From Thalassobacter stenotrophicus (lineage in GTDB: Bacteria; Pseudomonadota; Alphaproteobacteria; Rhodobacterales; Rhodobacteraceae), in assembly GCF_001458315.1 (NCBI RefSeq), contig NZ_CYRX01000031.1, forward strand, positions 248,001-312,000: a DNA stretch of 64,000 nt, read 5' to 3'. Position numbers and translations under genes: made by a program. Of this stretch, positions 29,472-40,038 are shown in pieces. The stretch's first letter is position 1. Every line of letters begins with the position of its first letter. The notes under the pieces were generated by a model. That model worked only from the letters and a program-made list of their open reading frames with translations. It made no database searches and was not told the DNA's origin.

Positions 29472-30818
29472 TCAGGCTTTCACCAAATCCGCACCCAAAT
29501 CCGCCATCAACCCCTCAAAGATCGGGAAAGATGTGGCGATTGGCCCGCCGTCTTCGACGGTGATAGCGGTTTTTGCAGCCATACCAGCCACAAGAAAAGA
29601 CATCGCAATGCGGTGATCAAGGAAAACCTCGACGGTGGCGCCGCCGGGCATTGCGCCGGGGCCCATGCCCTCAACCTCCCACCAGTCGGGGCCTTCGTCC
29701 ACGGTGACACCGCAGGCGCGCAGACCTTTGGCCATAGCGTCGATGCGGTCACATTCCTTGACGCGCAGCTCCTTGACGCCGCGCATCACGGTCCGCCCCG
29801 TGGCGTGTGCCGCGACAACCGACAGCACTGGATATTCATCAATCATGCTGGCAGCACGAGCGGGCGGCACCTCAATGCCACGCATATTGGTGGAATACCG
29901 CGCGCGCAGGTCGGCAACAGGTTCGCCCCCCTCCTCACGGAGGTTTTCGTACGTCAGATCAGCACCCATATCGCGCAGCGTTTCAAACAGGCCCGCGCGT
30001 GTTGGGTTCAGGCCAATGTTGGGCACCAGCACATCCGAGCCCGGCACGATCAGTGCCGCACAGACCGGGAATGCCGCGCTGGAAGGATCGCGAGGCACGA
30101 CAATTGTTTGAGCACTCAGTTCTGGCTGGCCGGTTAGGGTGATTTCGCGCCCCTCCGGCGTGTCGACCACCGAGATTTCTGCACCAAAGCCGGCAAGCAT
30201 CCGCTCTGTGTGGTCGCGGGTCGCTTCCTTTTCGATCACAACCGTTTGACCCGGCGCATTCAACCCCGCCAGCAGAACGGCTGATTTCACCTGAGCCGAG
30301 GGCACGGGCACGACATAGCGCACAGGCACAGGGTCCGCGGCCCCGACAACTGTCATAGGCAAGCGCCCGCCAGAGCGGCCCACAGATTGCGCACCGAACA
30401 ATGCGAGCGGATCGGTCACGCGCGCCATAGGGCGTTTGTTTAAGCTCGCGTCGCCCGTGAACGTCACTGCCATATCAGAGGTCGCCATGCAGCCCATGAT
30501 CAACCGCACGCCCGTGCCGGAGTTGCCGCAGTCAATTACTTGATCAGGCTCGGCAAAACCACCAACACCGACGCCGTACACATGCCATGTGCCATCCTCA
30601 TCCCGCGTGATGTCAGCACCAAAGGCCTGCATCGCCTTGGCGGTATCCAAAACATCCTGCCCCTCAAGCAACCCGGTGACGATGGTCTCTCCCACCGACA
30701 TCGCCCCCAAAATGAGCGAGCGGTGAGAGATCGACTTATCGCCGGGCACGTGGGCCTCGCCGTTGAGCGGGCCACAAGGGCGGGAGGTCATCGGAATGGG
30801 GGTGCCGTGGGCGGACAT
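29472..30818 (-). CDS. aroA: 3-phosphoshikimate 1-carboxyvinyltransferase (EPSP synthase, class II)
   Basis: A 448-residue shikimate pathway enzyme joining shikimate 3-phosphate and PEP. All four class II (CP4-like) markers are present: [26 protein letters not shown] and NPTR. The PEP-site loop reads [11 protein letters not shown], with Gly101 where the glyphosate-tolerant CP4 enzyme has Ala100. Late motifs [15 protein letters not shown] and [11 protein letters not shown] are intact. It lies 60 bases after maeB and 57 before the GFA gene, probably in one operon. Confidence 0.97.
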   Translation of the reverse strand: MSAHGTPIPMTSRPCGPLNGEAHVPGDKSISHRSLILGAMSVGETIVTGLLEGQDVLDTAKAMQAFGADITRDEDGTWHVYGVGVGGFAEPDQVIDCGNSGTGVRLIMGCMATSDMAVTFTGDASLNKRPMARVTDPLALFGAQSVGRSGGRLPMTVVGAADPVPVRYVVPVPSAQVKSAVLLAGLNAPGQTVVIEKEATRDHTERMLAGFGAEISVVDTPEGREITLTGQPELSAQTIVVPRDPSSAAFPVCAALIVPGSDVLVPNIGLNPTRAGLFETLRDMGADLTYENLREEGGEPVADLRARYSTNMRGIEVPPARAASMIDEYPVLSVVAAHATGRTVMRGVKELRVKECDRIDAMAKGLRACGVTVDEGPDWWEVEGMGPGAMPGGATVEVFLDHRIAMSFLVAGMAAKTAITVEDGGPIATSFPIFEGLMADLGADLVKA

Positions 30819-30878
30819 GGAGGCCTCATATTTGGTTTGCGCCCGTGATAGACGCCCACACGCCCGGATGCCAGTGCC

Positions 30879-33155
30879 CTACCCGTAGGATTTCACCGGT
30901 GTCCCCGCCAAAGCCGAAATATTCAGCAACCCACGCGCCGTAATCGATGGTGTTACGATCTGCGCCTTGTTGCCCATGCCCATCAAGATCGGTCCAACCT
31001 CTAGGCCACCGCCACGCATTTTGAGGATGTTGCGCGCAGCCCCTGCCCCGTCCGTAGAGGCAAAGACGAGGACGTTTGCAGCCCCGTCCAGCCGTGAGCA
31101 CGGCAAGTAGCGATCCCGGAGTTCAGGATCGAGCGCGCTGTCGACATGCATCTCGCCTTCGTAAGCGAAATCAAGCTGTTGCGCATCCAACTGGCGCAAT
31201 GCCTCACGCATGACGCGGCCCGATCGGCTATCAAGGTTCCCGAACTGAGAGCCCGAACACAGCGCAACCTTGGGCTGTACCCCAAACCGCCGCACGTGGC
31301 GCGCAGCCCCGATGACAGAATTCACAATCTGCTCAGGCGTGGGTTCCGCGTGGACGTGTGTGTCCGCGATGAACAATGGGCCATCCTCTAGGATCATGAG
31401 GCTGAGCGCGCCAACCGGGCTGAGACCGTCGCGACCAAGGATTTGCTCAATATAGTTCAGGTGCCACAGGAATTGGCCAAAGGTACCGCAAATAACCGAA
31501 TCCGCTTCACCGCGCTGCACCATAACCGCGCCAATCGCGGTGGTGTTCGTGCGCATGATCGCGCGCGCCAAATCGGGGGCCACACCGCGCCGTGCCATCA
31601 GACCGTGATATGTCTCCCAGTATTCGCGGTAACGGGCATCGCTTTGCGGGTTCACGATCTCAAAATCGCGGCCGGGCCTTACGGTCAGGCCCGCTTTTTC
31701 CGCGCGCGCCTCGATCACCTCGGGCCGCCCGATCAGGATTGGCACATCGGTGGTTTCCTCAACCACGGCTTGGGCGGCGTGCAATACGCGGACATCCTCA
31801 CCCTCGGCAAAAACGATCCGACGTTCGGCGTTGGCCGCCGCCGCAAACACGGGCCGCATGATGAGTGCGGATTTGAATACCGATCCATCAAGCTGCTCTT
31901 TGTAGGCCTCGATATCGACATGCTTGGTGGCGACGCCGCTTTCCATCGCGGCCTTCGCCACAGCACTTGCCACGACACCCATCAAGCGCGGATCAAAGGC
32001 CTTGGGGATCAGGTAGTCAGGCCCAAATGTCAGCTGCTCACCAGCGTAGGCGGCGGCGGCCTCCGCGCTAGTAGTGGCGCGCGCAAGGGCAGCGATGCCC
32101 TCGACACAGCCGATTTTCATCGCCTCGTTGATCTCGGTCGCACCGACGTCCAGCGCCCCGCGGAAGATAAACGGGAAACACAGCACGTTGTTGACTTGGT
32201 TGGGAATATCGCTGCGACCCGTGGCGATCAGCGCATCGGGGGCAACACTGCGCACCTCTTCGGGCAGGATTTCTGGCGTGGGGTTCGCGAGCGCGAAGAC
32301 AATCGGGCGCTTGGCCATTTTGGCGACCATCTCAGGCTTTAAAACGCCGGGACCGGACAGGCCCAAGAAGAGATCGGCCCCTTCGATCACGTCACCAAGG
32401 CTCGCGGGTGTGGTGCCCTGCGCATAGGCCGCCTTTTGAGGTGTCATTTCCTCGACCCGGCCCTCGTAAACGAGGCCCGCGATATCGCACAGATAGACGT
32501 TCTCACGCTTGACACCAAGGCTAAGCAGCATGTTCAGGCACGCGATGCCAGCCGCACCGCCACCCGTCGAGACGACCTTGATGTCGGCCCAATCTTTGCC
32601 GACCACCTTCAGCGCGTTAAGCGCGGCAGCCCCCACAACAATCGCCGTGCCGTGCTGGTCATCGTGGAATACGGGGATGTTCATCCGCTCGCGGCAGATC
32701 TTCTCAACGATAAAGCAATCGGGGGCTTTGATGTCTTCCAGGTTGATGGCGCCGAACGTCGGCTCAAGCGCGCAGACAATGTCGGCCAACCGCTCTGGGT
32801 CAGATTCGTTCAGCTCAATGTCAAAGCAATCAATGTCGGCGAACTTCTTGAAGAGAACGGCCTTGCCCTCCATCACCGGCTTGGAGGCCAGTGCACCGAT
32901 ATTGCCAAGCCCCAGAACAGCCGAGCCATTGGTGACCACGGCCACCAGGTTCCCGCGCGCGGTATAGAGGTTGGCATTGGCCTTGTCGGCCACAATTTCG
33001 GTACAGGCGTCGGCGACCCCGGGGCTGTAGGCCCGCGCAAGATCACGTCCGTTCGCCAAGGGCTTGGTGGCCCGGATCTCTAGCTTGCCCGGCTTGCCTT
33101 CAGCGTGATACCGCAGCGCGGCTGTGCGAAGACTTTCTTTGAATTCCTCGGCCAT
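30879..33155 (-). CDS. maeB: NADP-type malic enzyme with C-terminal phosphotransacetylase-like domain
   Basis: A 758-residue hybrid that decarboxylates malate to pyruvate. The malic enzyme half (about 1-430) has [37 protein letters not shown] and the Rossmann motif [17 protein letters not shown]. The C-terminal half (about 430-758) is a phosphotransacetylase-like domain that, in studied relatives, is regulatory (acetyl-CoA response) rather than catalytic. GGGAGGG precedes the ATG, and a palindrome at 33173-33186 sits just upstream. It heads a minus-strand run leading to aroA. Confidence 0.96.
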   Translation of the reverse strand: MAEEFKESLRTAALRYHAEGKPGKLEIRATKPLANGRDLARAYSPGVADACTEIVADKANANLYTARGNLVAVVTNGSAVLGLGNIGALASKPVMEGKAVLFKKFADIDCFDIELNESDPERLADIVCALEPTFGAINLEDIKAPDCFIVEKICRERMNIPVFHDDQHGTAIVVGAAALNALKVVGKDWADIKVVSTGGGAAGIACLNMLLSLGVKRENVYLCDIAGLVYEGRVEEMTPQKAAYAQGTTPASLGDVIEGADLFLGLSGPGVLKPEMVAKMAKRPIVFALANPTPEILPEEVRSVAPDALIATGRSDIPNQVNNVLCFPFIFRGALDVGATEINEAMKIGCVEGIAALARATTSAEAAAAYAGEQLTFGPDYLIPKAFDPRLMGVVASAVAKAAMESGVATKHVDIEAYKEQLDGSVFKSALIMRPVFAAAANAERRIVFAEGEDVRVLHAAQAVVEETTDVPILIGRPEVIEARAEKAGLTVRPGRDFEIVNPQSDARYREYWETYHGLMARRGVAPDLARAIMRTNTTAIGAVMVQRGEADSVICGTFGQFLWHLNYIEQILGRDGLSPVGALSLMILEDGPLFIADTHVHAEPTPEQIVNSVIGAARHVRRFGVQPKVALCSGSQFGNLDSRSGRVMREALRQLDAQQLDFAYEGEMHVDSALDPELRDRYLPCSRLDGAANVLVFASTDGAGAARNILKMRGGGLEVGPILMGMGNKAQIVTPSITARGLLNISALAGTPVKSYG

Positions 33156-33172
33156 ATTCCCTCCCCTTCAGA

Positions 33173-33186
33173 AATGGTTCACCATT
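33173..33186 (-). promoter_or_regulatory. Palindrome of GntR/FadR-like type upstream of maeB
   Basis: AATGGT and ACCATT flank a TC dinucleotide, 18 bases before the maeB ATG. The core TGGT-N2-ACCA matches the half-site pattern known for the FadR branch of GntR regulators. The surrounding AT-rich sequence could hold the promoter. No such regulator gene is in the window. Confidence 0.4.
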
Positions 33187-33274
33187 AAACTATTTATTTC
33201 CTATCGGAAACGAAACCGGGTCACCACTGGAAATTGTAGCGCTGCACGCGGCACCCCGCCGCACAACAAACGGC

Positions 33275-34042
33275 TTAGGTAAACTGCTCCCGCAGCAGCC
33301 GTTCTTCTAGCCCGTGACCGGGATCAAACAGCAACCGATGCGCGATTGCGGTCTCGGAGTAGATATTCACCCGCACGACACCGCTGACGGAGCGGGAGTC
33401 GGTGTCCGCCCGCACAGGCCGCTTTTCGTGTTGCAGCACGTCGAACCGCACCACCGCGCGTGACGGCAACAACGCCCCGCGCCAACGCCGGGGCCGAAAT
33501 GCCGCCATCGCCGTCACGGCCAAAACGTCGGACCCGATTGGCAGGATTGGCCCGTGGGCAGAGTAATTGTAGGCGGTGGACCCTGCTGGCGTGGCAACAA
33601 GACAGCCGTCACACACCAACTCATCCATACGCACGCGCCCATCCACCGATATACGCAGTTTGGCGGCTTGCGCCCCCTCGCGCAGCAAGGACACCTCGTT
33701 GATGGCCAACGCCTCAACCGAACTGCCATCCGCTGTCCATGCGGTCATCTTGAGCGGATGGGTCACAGCCTCTTCTGCCGCTTCAAGGCGCTCAATCAGG
33801 CCGTTTTCGGCATATTCGTTCATCAAGAAACCGACCGTGCCGCGATTCATACCGTAAACGGGCGCGTCGACCCCCATGCTGCCGTGCAAGGTTTGCAGCA
33901 TAAAACCGTCGCCCCCCAAAGCCACGATCACATCGGCGTCTTGCGGGTCGAACTGGCCATAGCGGGCTGTCAGCGCGGCCAATGCTTCCTGCGCGTCGGC
34001 GGCCGGTGAGGCCATGAAACAAATATTCCGCGCAGCGGGCAT
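33275..34042 (-). CDS. nadK: NAD kinase
   Basis: A 255-residue ATP-NAD kinase, the only route to NADP. Motifs: [15 protein letters not shown] (GGDG), [14 protein letters not shown], the NE-containing [10 protein letters not shown], and [20 protein letters not shown]. The start at 34042 ([15 protein letters not shown]) fits the family; the frame continues upstream for 40 codons into the glyA promoter region without homology. It is divergent from glyA and upstream of NADP-dependent maeB on the same strand. Confidence 0.95.
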   Translation of the reverse strand: MPAARNICFMASPAADAQEALAALTARYGQFDPQDADVIVALGGDGFMLQTLHGSMGVDAPVYGMNRGTVGFLMNEYAENGLIERLEAAEEAVTHPLKMTAWTADGSSVEALAINEVSLLREGAQAAKLRISVDGRVRMDELVCDGCLVATPAGSTAYNYSAHGPILPIGSDVLAVTAMAAFRPRRWRGALLPSRAVVRFDVLQHEKRPVRADTDSRSVSGVVRVNIYSETAIAHRLLFDPGHGLEERLLREQFT

Positions 34043-34214
34043 GACAAAAACACTCCGTTGGTTTCCAAAACACTGCACTCGGGCCGATCCGAAACACAAG
34101 AGGGCCCTTTTGCCGCTCCCGGGGTATACATGTGCGCATTCCAGACTTCCCACCGGGCGCACAACCCCTTACACAACGCGCAACGTAAAACGTCTGCACC
34201 TCAGGAGAGAGCCT

Positions 34215-35510
34215 ATGAACGCCCCGCACCGCGCCCCCGGTTTTTTCACCACCTCCATCGCCGAAAGCGATCCGGAGCTTCACGCCGCCATGCAAGACGA
34301 GCTTGGCCGTCAGCGCGATGAGATCGAACTGATCGCCTCTGAGAACATCGTTTCTCAAGCCGTGATGGAGGCTCAGGGCTCGGTCCTGACCAACAAATAC
34401 GCCGAAGGTTATCCCGGACGCCGTTACTATGGCGGCTGCCAATACGTCGACGTGGCCGAGAACCTTGCACGGGACCGTGCCAAGGAATTGTTCGGCTGTG
34501 GCTTTGTAAACGTACAGCCCAACTCTGGCAGCCAAGCGAACCAAGGTGTGTTCCAGGCTCTGCTAAAGCCCGGCGACACCATCCTTGGCATGTCGCTTGA
34601 TGCGGGCGGTCACCTGACCCACGGCGCCAAGCCCAACCAATCGGGCAAGTGGTTCAACGCCATCCAATACGGCGTGCGCGAAGACGATTTGCTGCTGGAC
34701 TACGACCAAGTCCAAGCGCTTGCGACTGAGCACAAACCTCAGATGATCATTGCGGGCGGTTCGGCCATCCCACGTGTCATCGATTTTGCACGGATGCGCG
34801 AAATTGCCGATAGCGTTGGCGCCTACCTGCTGGTCGACATGGCGCACTTTGCAGGCCTCGTGGCGTCGGGCCACTACCCCTCGCCCTTCCCGCACGCGCA
34901 TGTGGCAACCACGACCACGCACAAGACGCTGCGCGGCCCCCGTGGCGGCATGATCCTAACGGACGACGCGGATCTGGCGAAAAAGTTCAACTCGGCGATT
35001 TTCCCCGGCATTCAGGGCGGCCCCTTGATGCATGTGATCGCAGGTAAGGCCGTAGCCTTTGGTGAGGCCCTGCGGCCCGGCTTCAAAGAGTACCAGACCC
35101 AAGTGATCGCGAACGCCAAGGCGCTTGCGGATCAGTTGATCAAAGGTGGTCTTGATATTGTCACCGGCGGCACCGACACGCACCTAATGTTGGTCGACCT
35201 GCGCCCAGCAGGCGTCAAAGGCAACGCAACTGAGAAAGCCCTCGGCCGCGCCCACATCACCTGTAACAAGAACGGCATCCCGTTCGACACCGAAAGCCCA
35301 ATGGTCACCAGCGGCATCCGCCTTGGGACACCTGCCGGTACCACCCGTGGCTTTGGTGAGCTTGAGTTCCGCGAAATCGCCGATCTGATTGTTGAGGTTG
35401 TGAACGGCCTTGCGGCAAACGGCGAAGACGGCAACGCAGAAGTCGAAGCCAGCGTCCGCGCCCGCGTTCAAGCGATGTGCGATCGTTTCCCGATCTATCC
35501 CAACCTCTAA
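34215..35510 (+). CDS. glyA: Serine hydroxymethyltransferase
   Basis: A 431-residue PLP enzyme interconverting serine and glycine while charging tetrahydrofolate. N-terminal [36 protein letters not shown] and the PLP-lysine motif [14 protein letters not shown] are intact. AGGAGAG precedes the ATG at 34215. The 172 bases to nadK carry no riboswitch fold I can recognise. A terminator follows. Confidence 0.98.
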   Translation: MNAPHRAPGFFTTSIAESDPELHAAMQDELGRQRDEIELIASENIVSQAVMEAQGSVLTNKYAEGYPGRRYYGGCQYVDVAENLARDRAKELFGCGFVNVQPNSGSQANQGVFQALLKPGDTILGMSLDAGGHLTHGAKPNQSGKWFNAIQYGVREDDLLLDYDQVQALATEHKPQMIIAGGSAIPRVIDFARMREIADSVGAYLLVDMAHFAGLVASGHYPSPFPHAHVATTTTHKTLRGPRGGMILTDDADLAKKFNSAIFPGIQGGPLMHVIAGKAVAFGEALRPGFKEYQTQVIANAKALADQLIKGGLDIVTGGTDTHLMLVDLRPAGVKGNATEKALGRAHITCNKNGIPFDTESPMVTSGIRLGTPAGTTRGFGELEFREIADLIVEVVNGLAANGEDGNAEVEASVRARVQAMCDRFPIYPNL

Positions 35511-35554
35511 GTCAGGCGTCGGCGGGATATCCCCGCAGACCCGTCGCAAAAACC

Positions 35555-35590
35555 AAGCCCGCTCGACAGTGATGTTGAGCGGGCTTTTTT
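35555..35590 (+). terminator. Rho-independent terminator of glyA
   Basis: AAGCCCGCTC (35555-35564) pairs with GAGCGGGCTT (35577-35586) and runs into six Ts, 45 bases after the glyA stop. Confidence 0.93.
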
Positions 35591-35746
35591 CTGCTCATGC
35601 TTTGGGATTTACGCGGCATCTGGCACGTCTATCCACCTGCACAACGGGCGTACCGCCCGCTTTTGCCGCGCTCTACACCCACCAGATTCATTGATCGAAT
35701 GGCAAAAATATGCCACTACTTAAGCCTTTATTAAGGATTAGAATAA

Positions 35747-36610
35747 ATGCGCTTTTTCGGCCTGGCGCGCGGATGCATCGCAGCCACTGCTTTTTCACTG
35801 ATCGCCCAAGATGCGACAGCTGTCACAACCTATGCGTCGATCTACGGGTACAACCAAGGTGTGCAATACAATTGGTACAATAACGACATCATGTACGACA
35901 GCTCAGGCACCTATGTGAATGCCTCGGGCGAAACCGGTTGGGGCACGATGGGCGCACGCGTGGACCCGGGGGCAGGCACGATTGAGACCAACGCCTATGG
36001 CCTCATTTTCCGCGACTATTGTGTGGCCGGTGGCGCGACATGTGACACTGGCGGCGGCGGTATGATCGCCATGGTGGATACCTTCACGCTCTCCGGTGTG
36101 GGCGACATCACATTTTTCATGGATATAACAGGCACGTCCCATGGCCATGAGCCTGCTAACACCAGTGCCGCCTCCATGAGCATGTATGCGCCGGACGCGA
36201 CTTCCCCGGGCAGAGGCCCAATGGTCCGATCCGGTGAGCGTAAGGCCGCGCCGGAATTGGGGCCGAATGCCTTCAAATATGATCGACTGGAATTGCATCT
36301 GAATGTCATCCCAGAGGACGCATTTGGCCCGCCCTACACGTTCAATATGCGCTGGATGCAGCGGGTGGATGCCTTTGTGTCCACGGATATGCCGGGTGAT
36401 CTGTCCGGGGCGTCGCTATCGATGAAATCGCAACTGGGTGTTGAGGTGACAAGCGGTGTGACCATTACCTCTGCCTCAGGTGTGTTTCCAATCACGAGGC
36501 TGGCACCGGTTCCTGCCGATCCGGTTGCACCTGTGCCACTGCCAGCATCGGGGGCGGCTTTGCTCGCGGCGCTTGGCCTTTTGGGATGGGCGCGACGCAG
36601 GCGGACCTAA
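35747..36610 (+). CDS. VPLPA-CTERM sorting-domain exported protein
   Basis: A 287-residue exported protein. It has an N-terminal signal peptide (MRFFGLARGCIAATAFSLIA), a beta-rich middle with many Gly, Tyr and Asn residues and one Cys pair (CVAGGATC), and at the C-terminus VAPVPLPASG followed by a hydrophobic helix and RRRR. That tripartite tail is the VPLPA-CTERM type of PEP-CTERM signal, processed in relatives by an exosortase with a cognate cleavage enzyme. No exosortase gene is in this window. AAGGATT lies about 10 bases before the ATG. The middle part is not assigned to a family; surface matrix or exopolysaccharide association is an inference. Confidence 0.85.
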   Translation: MRFFGLARGCIAATAFSLIAQDATAVTTYASIYGYNQGVQYNWYNNDIMYDSSGTYVNASGETGWGTMGARVDPGAGTIETNAYGLIFRDYCVAGGATCDTGGGGMIAMVDTFTLSGVGDITFFMDITGTSHGHEPANTSAASMSMYAPDATSPGRGPMVRSGERKAAPELGPNAFKYDRLELHLNVIPEDAFGPPYTFNMRWMQRVDAFVSTDMPGDLSGASLSMKSQLGVEVTSGVTITSASGVFPITRLAPVPADPVAPVPLPASGAALLAALGLLGWARRRRT

Positions 36611-36621
36611 GCCCCTTGCGT

Positions 36622-36637
36622 GGGGGGCGTGCCCCCC
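36622..36637. terminator. GC hairpin after the VPLPA-CTERM gene
   Basis: GGGGGG and CCCCCC enclose CGTG, 12 bases after the stop. The stem is strong, but only a weak T stretch (ACTTTGG) follows, so termination is probable rather than certain. Confidence 0.5.
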
Positions 36638-36671
36638 ATACTTTGGCCGCGCAACCACCGGAGCATGAGTT

Positions 36672-36950
36672 TTGCGCAGCACACCCCCCATTCTGTTGTC
36701 CGTCACCCTAGCGCTGAGCAGTTGCGCAGACTTGCCCGACGTTTCATCGACGGTTTCGCCCGCAGCACAGGCCTCGGGTTACCCAGAACTGATCCCCCTT
36801 GCGCCCTTTTTGGCCACTCTGCCCCCAGCAGAGACCCCGAATGACATGCCCCAAGCCGCCCTCCCCGCGCCATCTGCGCCGGTTGATCTGGATACTCGCC
36901 GTCAAGCCCTACAATCGCGCGCCGATGCGCTCCGTGAGGCGGCTCTTTAA
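36672..36950 (+). CDS. Small lipoprotein upstream of hom
   Basis: A 92-residue protein with a lipoprotein signal peptide: hydrophobic ILLSVTLA and lipobox LSSC, Cys18 being the predicted lipidated residue. The mature part is Pro/Ala-rich (PLAPFLATLPPAETP) with a charged helix at the end (DTRRQALQSRADALREAAL). The start codon is TTG; no better ATG is in frame. I do not recognise the family; similar small lipoproteins next to hom occur in this group, but I cannot name one. A different frame overlaps it but looks non-coding. Confidence 0.65.
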   Translation: MRSTPPILLSVTLALSSCADLPDVSSTVSPAAQASGYPELIPLAPFLATLPPAETPNDMPQAALPAPSAPVDLDTRRQALQSRADALREAAL

Positions 36951-37022
36951 CCAAGGCGCATTGCACGCCAGAAGCGGCTGAGCTATCTCCGGTTTAACGC
37001 AAAACACACCATGGAGCCTCCA

Positions 37023-38315
37023 ATGCGCAAAGACACTCTTCGACTAGGCGTTGTAGGTTTGGGAACGGTTGGCACCGGGACGGTCAAGATCGTCCAAAAC
37101 CACGCCGCGATGCTGTCCGCGCGCACTGGCACCTCTATTGAAATCACGGCAGTGTCCGCGCGCTCGCGCAGCAAGGATCGCGGCATCGATATCTCCGCCT
37201 ACGCGTGGGAGGATGATCCCGTCGCCCTCGCGAAACGCGATGATGTGGACGTGTTGGTTGAATTGATGGGCGGCACAGACGGCCCCGCCAAAGCCGCCAC
37301 TGAGGCTGCTCTTTCCTTGGGCAAAAGCGTTGTCACCGCGAACAAAGCGCTCTTGGCGGTTCACGGTCAGGCGTTGGCTGAATTGGCGGAGGCAAACGGC
37401 GCGCAAATCCGGTTTGAGGCGGCTGTCGCGGGCGGTATACCCGTCGTCAAAGCCCTGACAGAGGGGCTGGCCGCAAACGCAATGACCCGCGTGTTGGGCG
37501 TCATGAACGGCACCTGCAATTACATCCTCACCCGGATGGAAAGCGCGGGCCTTCCCTATGACACCGTGTTCCAAGAAGCCAATGATTTGGGCTACTTGGA
37601 GGCTGATCCTAACCTAGACGTGGGCGGCATCGACGCGGGCCACAAGCTGGCCCTGCTGGCCAGCATCGCGTTCGGCACACAGGTCGATTTCGACGCCGTG
37701 GCCCTTGAGGGGATTGGCGCGATCACCATCGAAGACATCAGCCGGGCAGCCGACATGGGCTATAAGATCAAGCTGTTGGGTCTGGCGCAGATGACCGACG
37801 CAGGTCTACAGCAAAGCATGCGCCCCTGCCTGGTGCCCGCCAGCTCACCCTTGGGCCAGTTGGAGGGGGGCACCAACATGGTCGTCCTCGAAGGCGACGC
37901 GGTCGGCCAAATCGTGATGCGCGGCGCCGGTGCCGGCGAAGGCCCTACGGCCAGCGCGGTCATGGCGGATGTGTGTGATCTGGCGCGCGGCATTGATCTG
38001 CCCGTGTTTGGCCAACCCGCCGCTTCCTTGGCAAAGGCGGCCCCTGCCGTATCGGCCACGCCCTGCCCCTATTATCTGCGTCTGACGCTGCGCGATGAAC
38101 CTGGCGCGCTGGCACAGGTCGCCACCACGCTGGGCAACTCGGGTATTTCGATCGACCGGATGCGTCAGTATGATCACTCTGACGCAGATACGGCGCCCGT
38201 GTTGATCGTCACACACGCCTGCGCGCCCAATGATTTGGACCGTGCGGTAAGCGCGCTGACACAGATTGCGACGGTTGTAGGAGCGCCAGTCGCTCTGCAA
38301 ATCCAGAACGTCTAA
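37023..38315 (+). CDS. hom: Homoserine dehydrogenase
   Basis: A 430-residue enzyme reducing aspartate semialdehyde to homoserine for threonine and methionine. The Rossmann motif is LGVVGLGTVGTGTVKIV, the catalytic region has VTANKALL, GTCNYILTRM and GYLEADPNLDVGGIDAGHKL, and a C-terminal ACT domain (about 350-425, YYLRLTLRDEPGALAQVATTL) gives feedback control. The ATG at 37023 with GGAG 8 bases before it is preferred over one 12 bases upstream. Its stop overlaps that of the convergent Mn permease gene. glpX and recJ, frequent neighbours of hom in relatives, lie 22 kb away on the other strand. Confidence 0.96.
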   Translation: MRKDTLRLGVVGLGTVGTGTVKIVQNHAAMLSARTGTSIEITAVSARSRSKDRGIDISAYAWEDDPVALAKRDDVDVLVELMGGTDGPAKAATEAALSLGKSVVTANKALLAVHGQALAELAEANGAQIRFEAAVAGGIPVVKALTEGLAANAMTRVLGVMNGTCNYILTRMESAGLPYDTVFQEANDLGYLEADPNLDVGGIDAGHKLALLASIAFGTQVDFDAVALEGIGAITIEDISRAADMGYKIKLLGLAQMTDAGLQQSMRPCLVPASSPLGQLEGGTNMVVLEGDAVGQIVMRGAGAGEGPTASAVMADVCDLARGIDLPVFGQPAASLAKAAPAVSATPCPYYLRLTLRDEPGALAQVATTLGNSGISIDRMRQYDHSDADTAPVLIVTHACAPNDLDRAVSALTQIATVVGAPVALQIQNV

Positions 38316-39145
38316 GCCCGGCGCGACGCAGCTTTGGTGGCCTGAACACGGTATGTGAAGGCCACCAAGAACAAAGCTGTCAGGATCAAGACAACGGTGG
38401 GCGCAGGGGCCACGTCGATAAAGAAGCTCGCGTATACACCCGCGATCATCGACAAGGTGCAAACGCTGACGGACACGACCAGCATCGCGCCAAAGCTGCG
38501 CACCACTAGAAATGCAATTGCCCCCGGTGTGATCAACAAGGCAATCGCAAGGATCAGCCCGACCGACGACAACGTCGCCACAATCACAAGCGACAAAAGC
38601 GTCAACAACCCGTAGTGCAAGACCTTCACAGGCAGCCCCATGGCCTGTGCTTGCGCCGGATCAAAGGCATGCAACAACAGGTCCCGCCACTTTACCAACA
38701 GCACCGCACACACCCCGACTGAAATCAGCCCTGCGGTCCATAAATCAGCCGTGCCGACGCCCAGCATGTTGCCAAAGAGGATGTGGTCAAGGTGCGCGTC
38801 CGACGGGAATGCTACAAACAGGATGATCCCAACGGCGAAAAATCCCGAAAATACGACCCCCATCACCGTGTCCTGTTTGACGCGGCTGTTTTCAGCCAAA
38901 TAGCCCGTCAATACAGCCGACCCCATGCCCGCGATGAACGCGCCCAAAATCAACGGCAACCCCGCGATGTAGGCCAACACAATGCCCGGCAGGACGGCAT
39001 GCGCCACCGCGTCGCCCATTAACGCCCAGCCCTTGAGCACCAAAAAACACGACAGCATCGCGGCAGGAGGCGCCACCAAAAGCGCAATCCAAAAGGCTTT
39101 TTGCATAAAGGCGAACTGAAAGGGCAGAAGGATCGTGTCGATCAT
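38312..39145 (-). CDS. sitD: Metal ABC transporter permease, second subunit (SitD-like)
   Basis: A 277-residue ABC-3 family permease with about eight membrane helices; LKGWALMGDAVAHAVLPGIVLAY near the N-terminus is the conserved loop of this family. It begins 4 bases inside the sitC stop and ends convergently with hom, with a 4-base overlap of stops. With the solute-binding protein of Mn type (see sitA) it probably forms the heterodimeric channel of a manganese importer. Confidence 0.9.
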   Translation of the reverse strand: MIDTILLPFQFAFMQKAFWIALLVAPPAAMLSCFLVLKGWALMGDAVAHAVLPGIVLAYIAGLPLILGAFIAGMGSAVLTGYLAENSRVKQDTVMGVVFSGFFAVGIILFVAFPSDAHLDHILFGNMLGVGTADLWTAGLISVGVCAVLLVKWRDLLLHAFDPAQAQAMGLPVKVLHYGLLTLLSLVIVATLSSVGLILAIALLITPGAIAFLVVRSFGAMLVVSVSVCTLSMIAGVYASFFIDVAPAPTVVLILTALFLVAFTYRVQATKAASRRA

Positions 39146-40038
39146 TTGCTTGCCTCTAGCCGCGCATCGATGCCTACGTGGACCGGGTCCTCAATGGGAC
39201 GTTTCAACGCCGCGCGCGACTTGGCCCGGGATGCCAAAAGCCCGTGTTTCGGCGCAAAGACAAATGCCACGAGGAAGATAAGCGTTTGTAACGCCACGAT
39301 GATCCCGCCCGTGGCCCCGTCCAGAAAGTAGCTCACGTATGCCCCGGCAAAGCTGGTCCCAGCTCCGATAGACACAGACGTCATCAAAAGCCGCTCGAAC
39401 CGGTCACACAACAGATACGCCGTCGCTCCCGGCGTCACGACCATTGCGATAACCAAAAACGCCCCAACAGTCTGCATCGCGGCCACGACGCTGGCCGACA
39501 GCAGGGTAAAGAAAATCACTTTCAACAGATCCGGCCGCAATCCGATGGATCGTGCGTGGTTTTCGTCAAAGAATGTCACCAAAAGGTCCTTCCACAAGAC
39601 CAGCAACACCGTCAGGGAAACCGCCCCGATGATCACCAATTGCAGCGTGTCTTCGGGCGTGATCGCGAGGATATTGCCCATCGTGATCGTTTGGACCGAC
39701 ACGGCAATCGGGTTGAGCGAAACCATGAACAGCCCCAACCCAAAGAACCCCGTAAAGATAATCCCGATAATCACATCGGATTTGAGGCCAGAGCGGTTGG
39801 ACAAAAACAACATCGAGCCGGCCGCCAAGCCACCAGCGATAAACGCCCCAAAGGCGAACGGAAGGCCCAGCATATAGGCCCCCGCCACCCCCGGCACGAC
39901 CGAGTGGGACAGCGCATCGCCGATCAGCGACCAGCCCTTTAGCATCAGATAGACGCTCAGGAATGCACAGACCGCTCCCACCAGCGCGCTCACCCACATG
40001 GCATTGACCATGTAGCTGTATGCAAAGGGTTCAAGCAT
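39142..40038 (-). CDS. sitC: Metal ABC transporter permease, first subunit (SitC-like)
   Basis: A 298-residue ABC-3 permease with about eight helices and the family loop [23 protein letters not shown]. The start at 40038 ([15 protein letters not shown]) matches the family and overlaps the ATPase gene by 8 bases; the frame runs 58 codons further upstream inside that gene. A C-terminal basic tail of about 30 residues is cytoplasmic. It is about a third identical by eye to SitD, as expected for paired subunits. Confidence 0.9.
   Translation of the reverse strand: MLEPFAYSYMVNAMWVSALVGAVCAFLSVYLMLKGWSLIGDALSHSVVPGVAGAYMLGLPFAFGAFIAGGLAAGSMLFLSNRSGLKSDVIIGIIFTGFFGLGLFMVSLNPIAVSVQTITMGNILAITPEDTLQLVIIGAVSLTVLLVLWKDLLVTFFDENHARSIGLRPDLLKVIFFTLLSASVVAAMQTVGAFLVIAMVVTPGATAYLLCDRFERLLMTSVSIGAGTSFAGAYVSYFLDGATGGIIVALQTLIFLVAFVFAPKHGLLASRAKSRAALKRPIEDPVHVGIDARLEASK

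Noticed and set aside
31443-33083. Two long plus-strand frames over maeB
   Set aside because: Antisense to a fully conserved malic enzyme.
34043-34214. Riboswitch in the glyA leader
   Set aside because: No pair of glycine-type aptamer cores or SAM-type folds could be read in the 172 bases.
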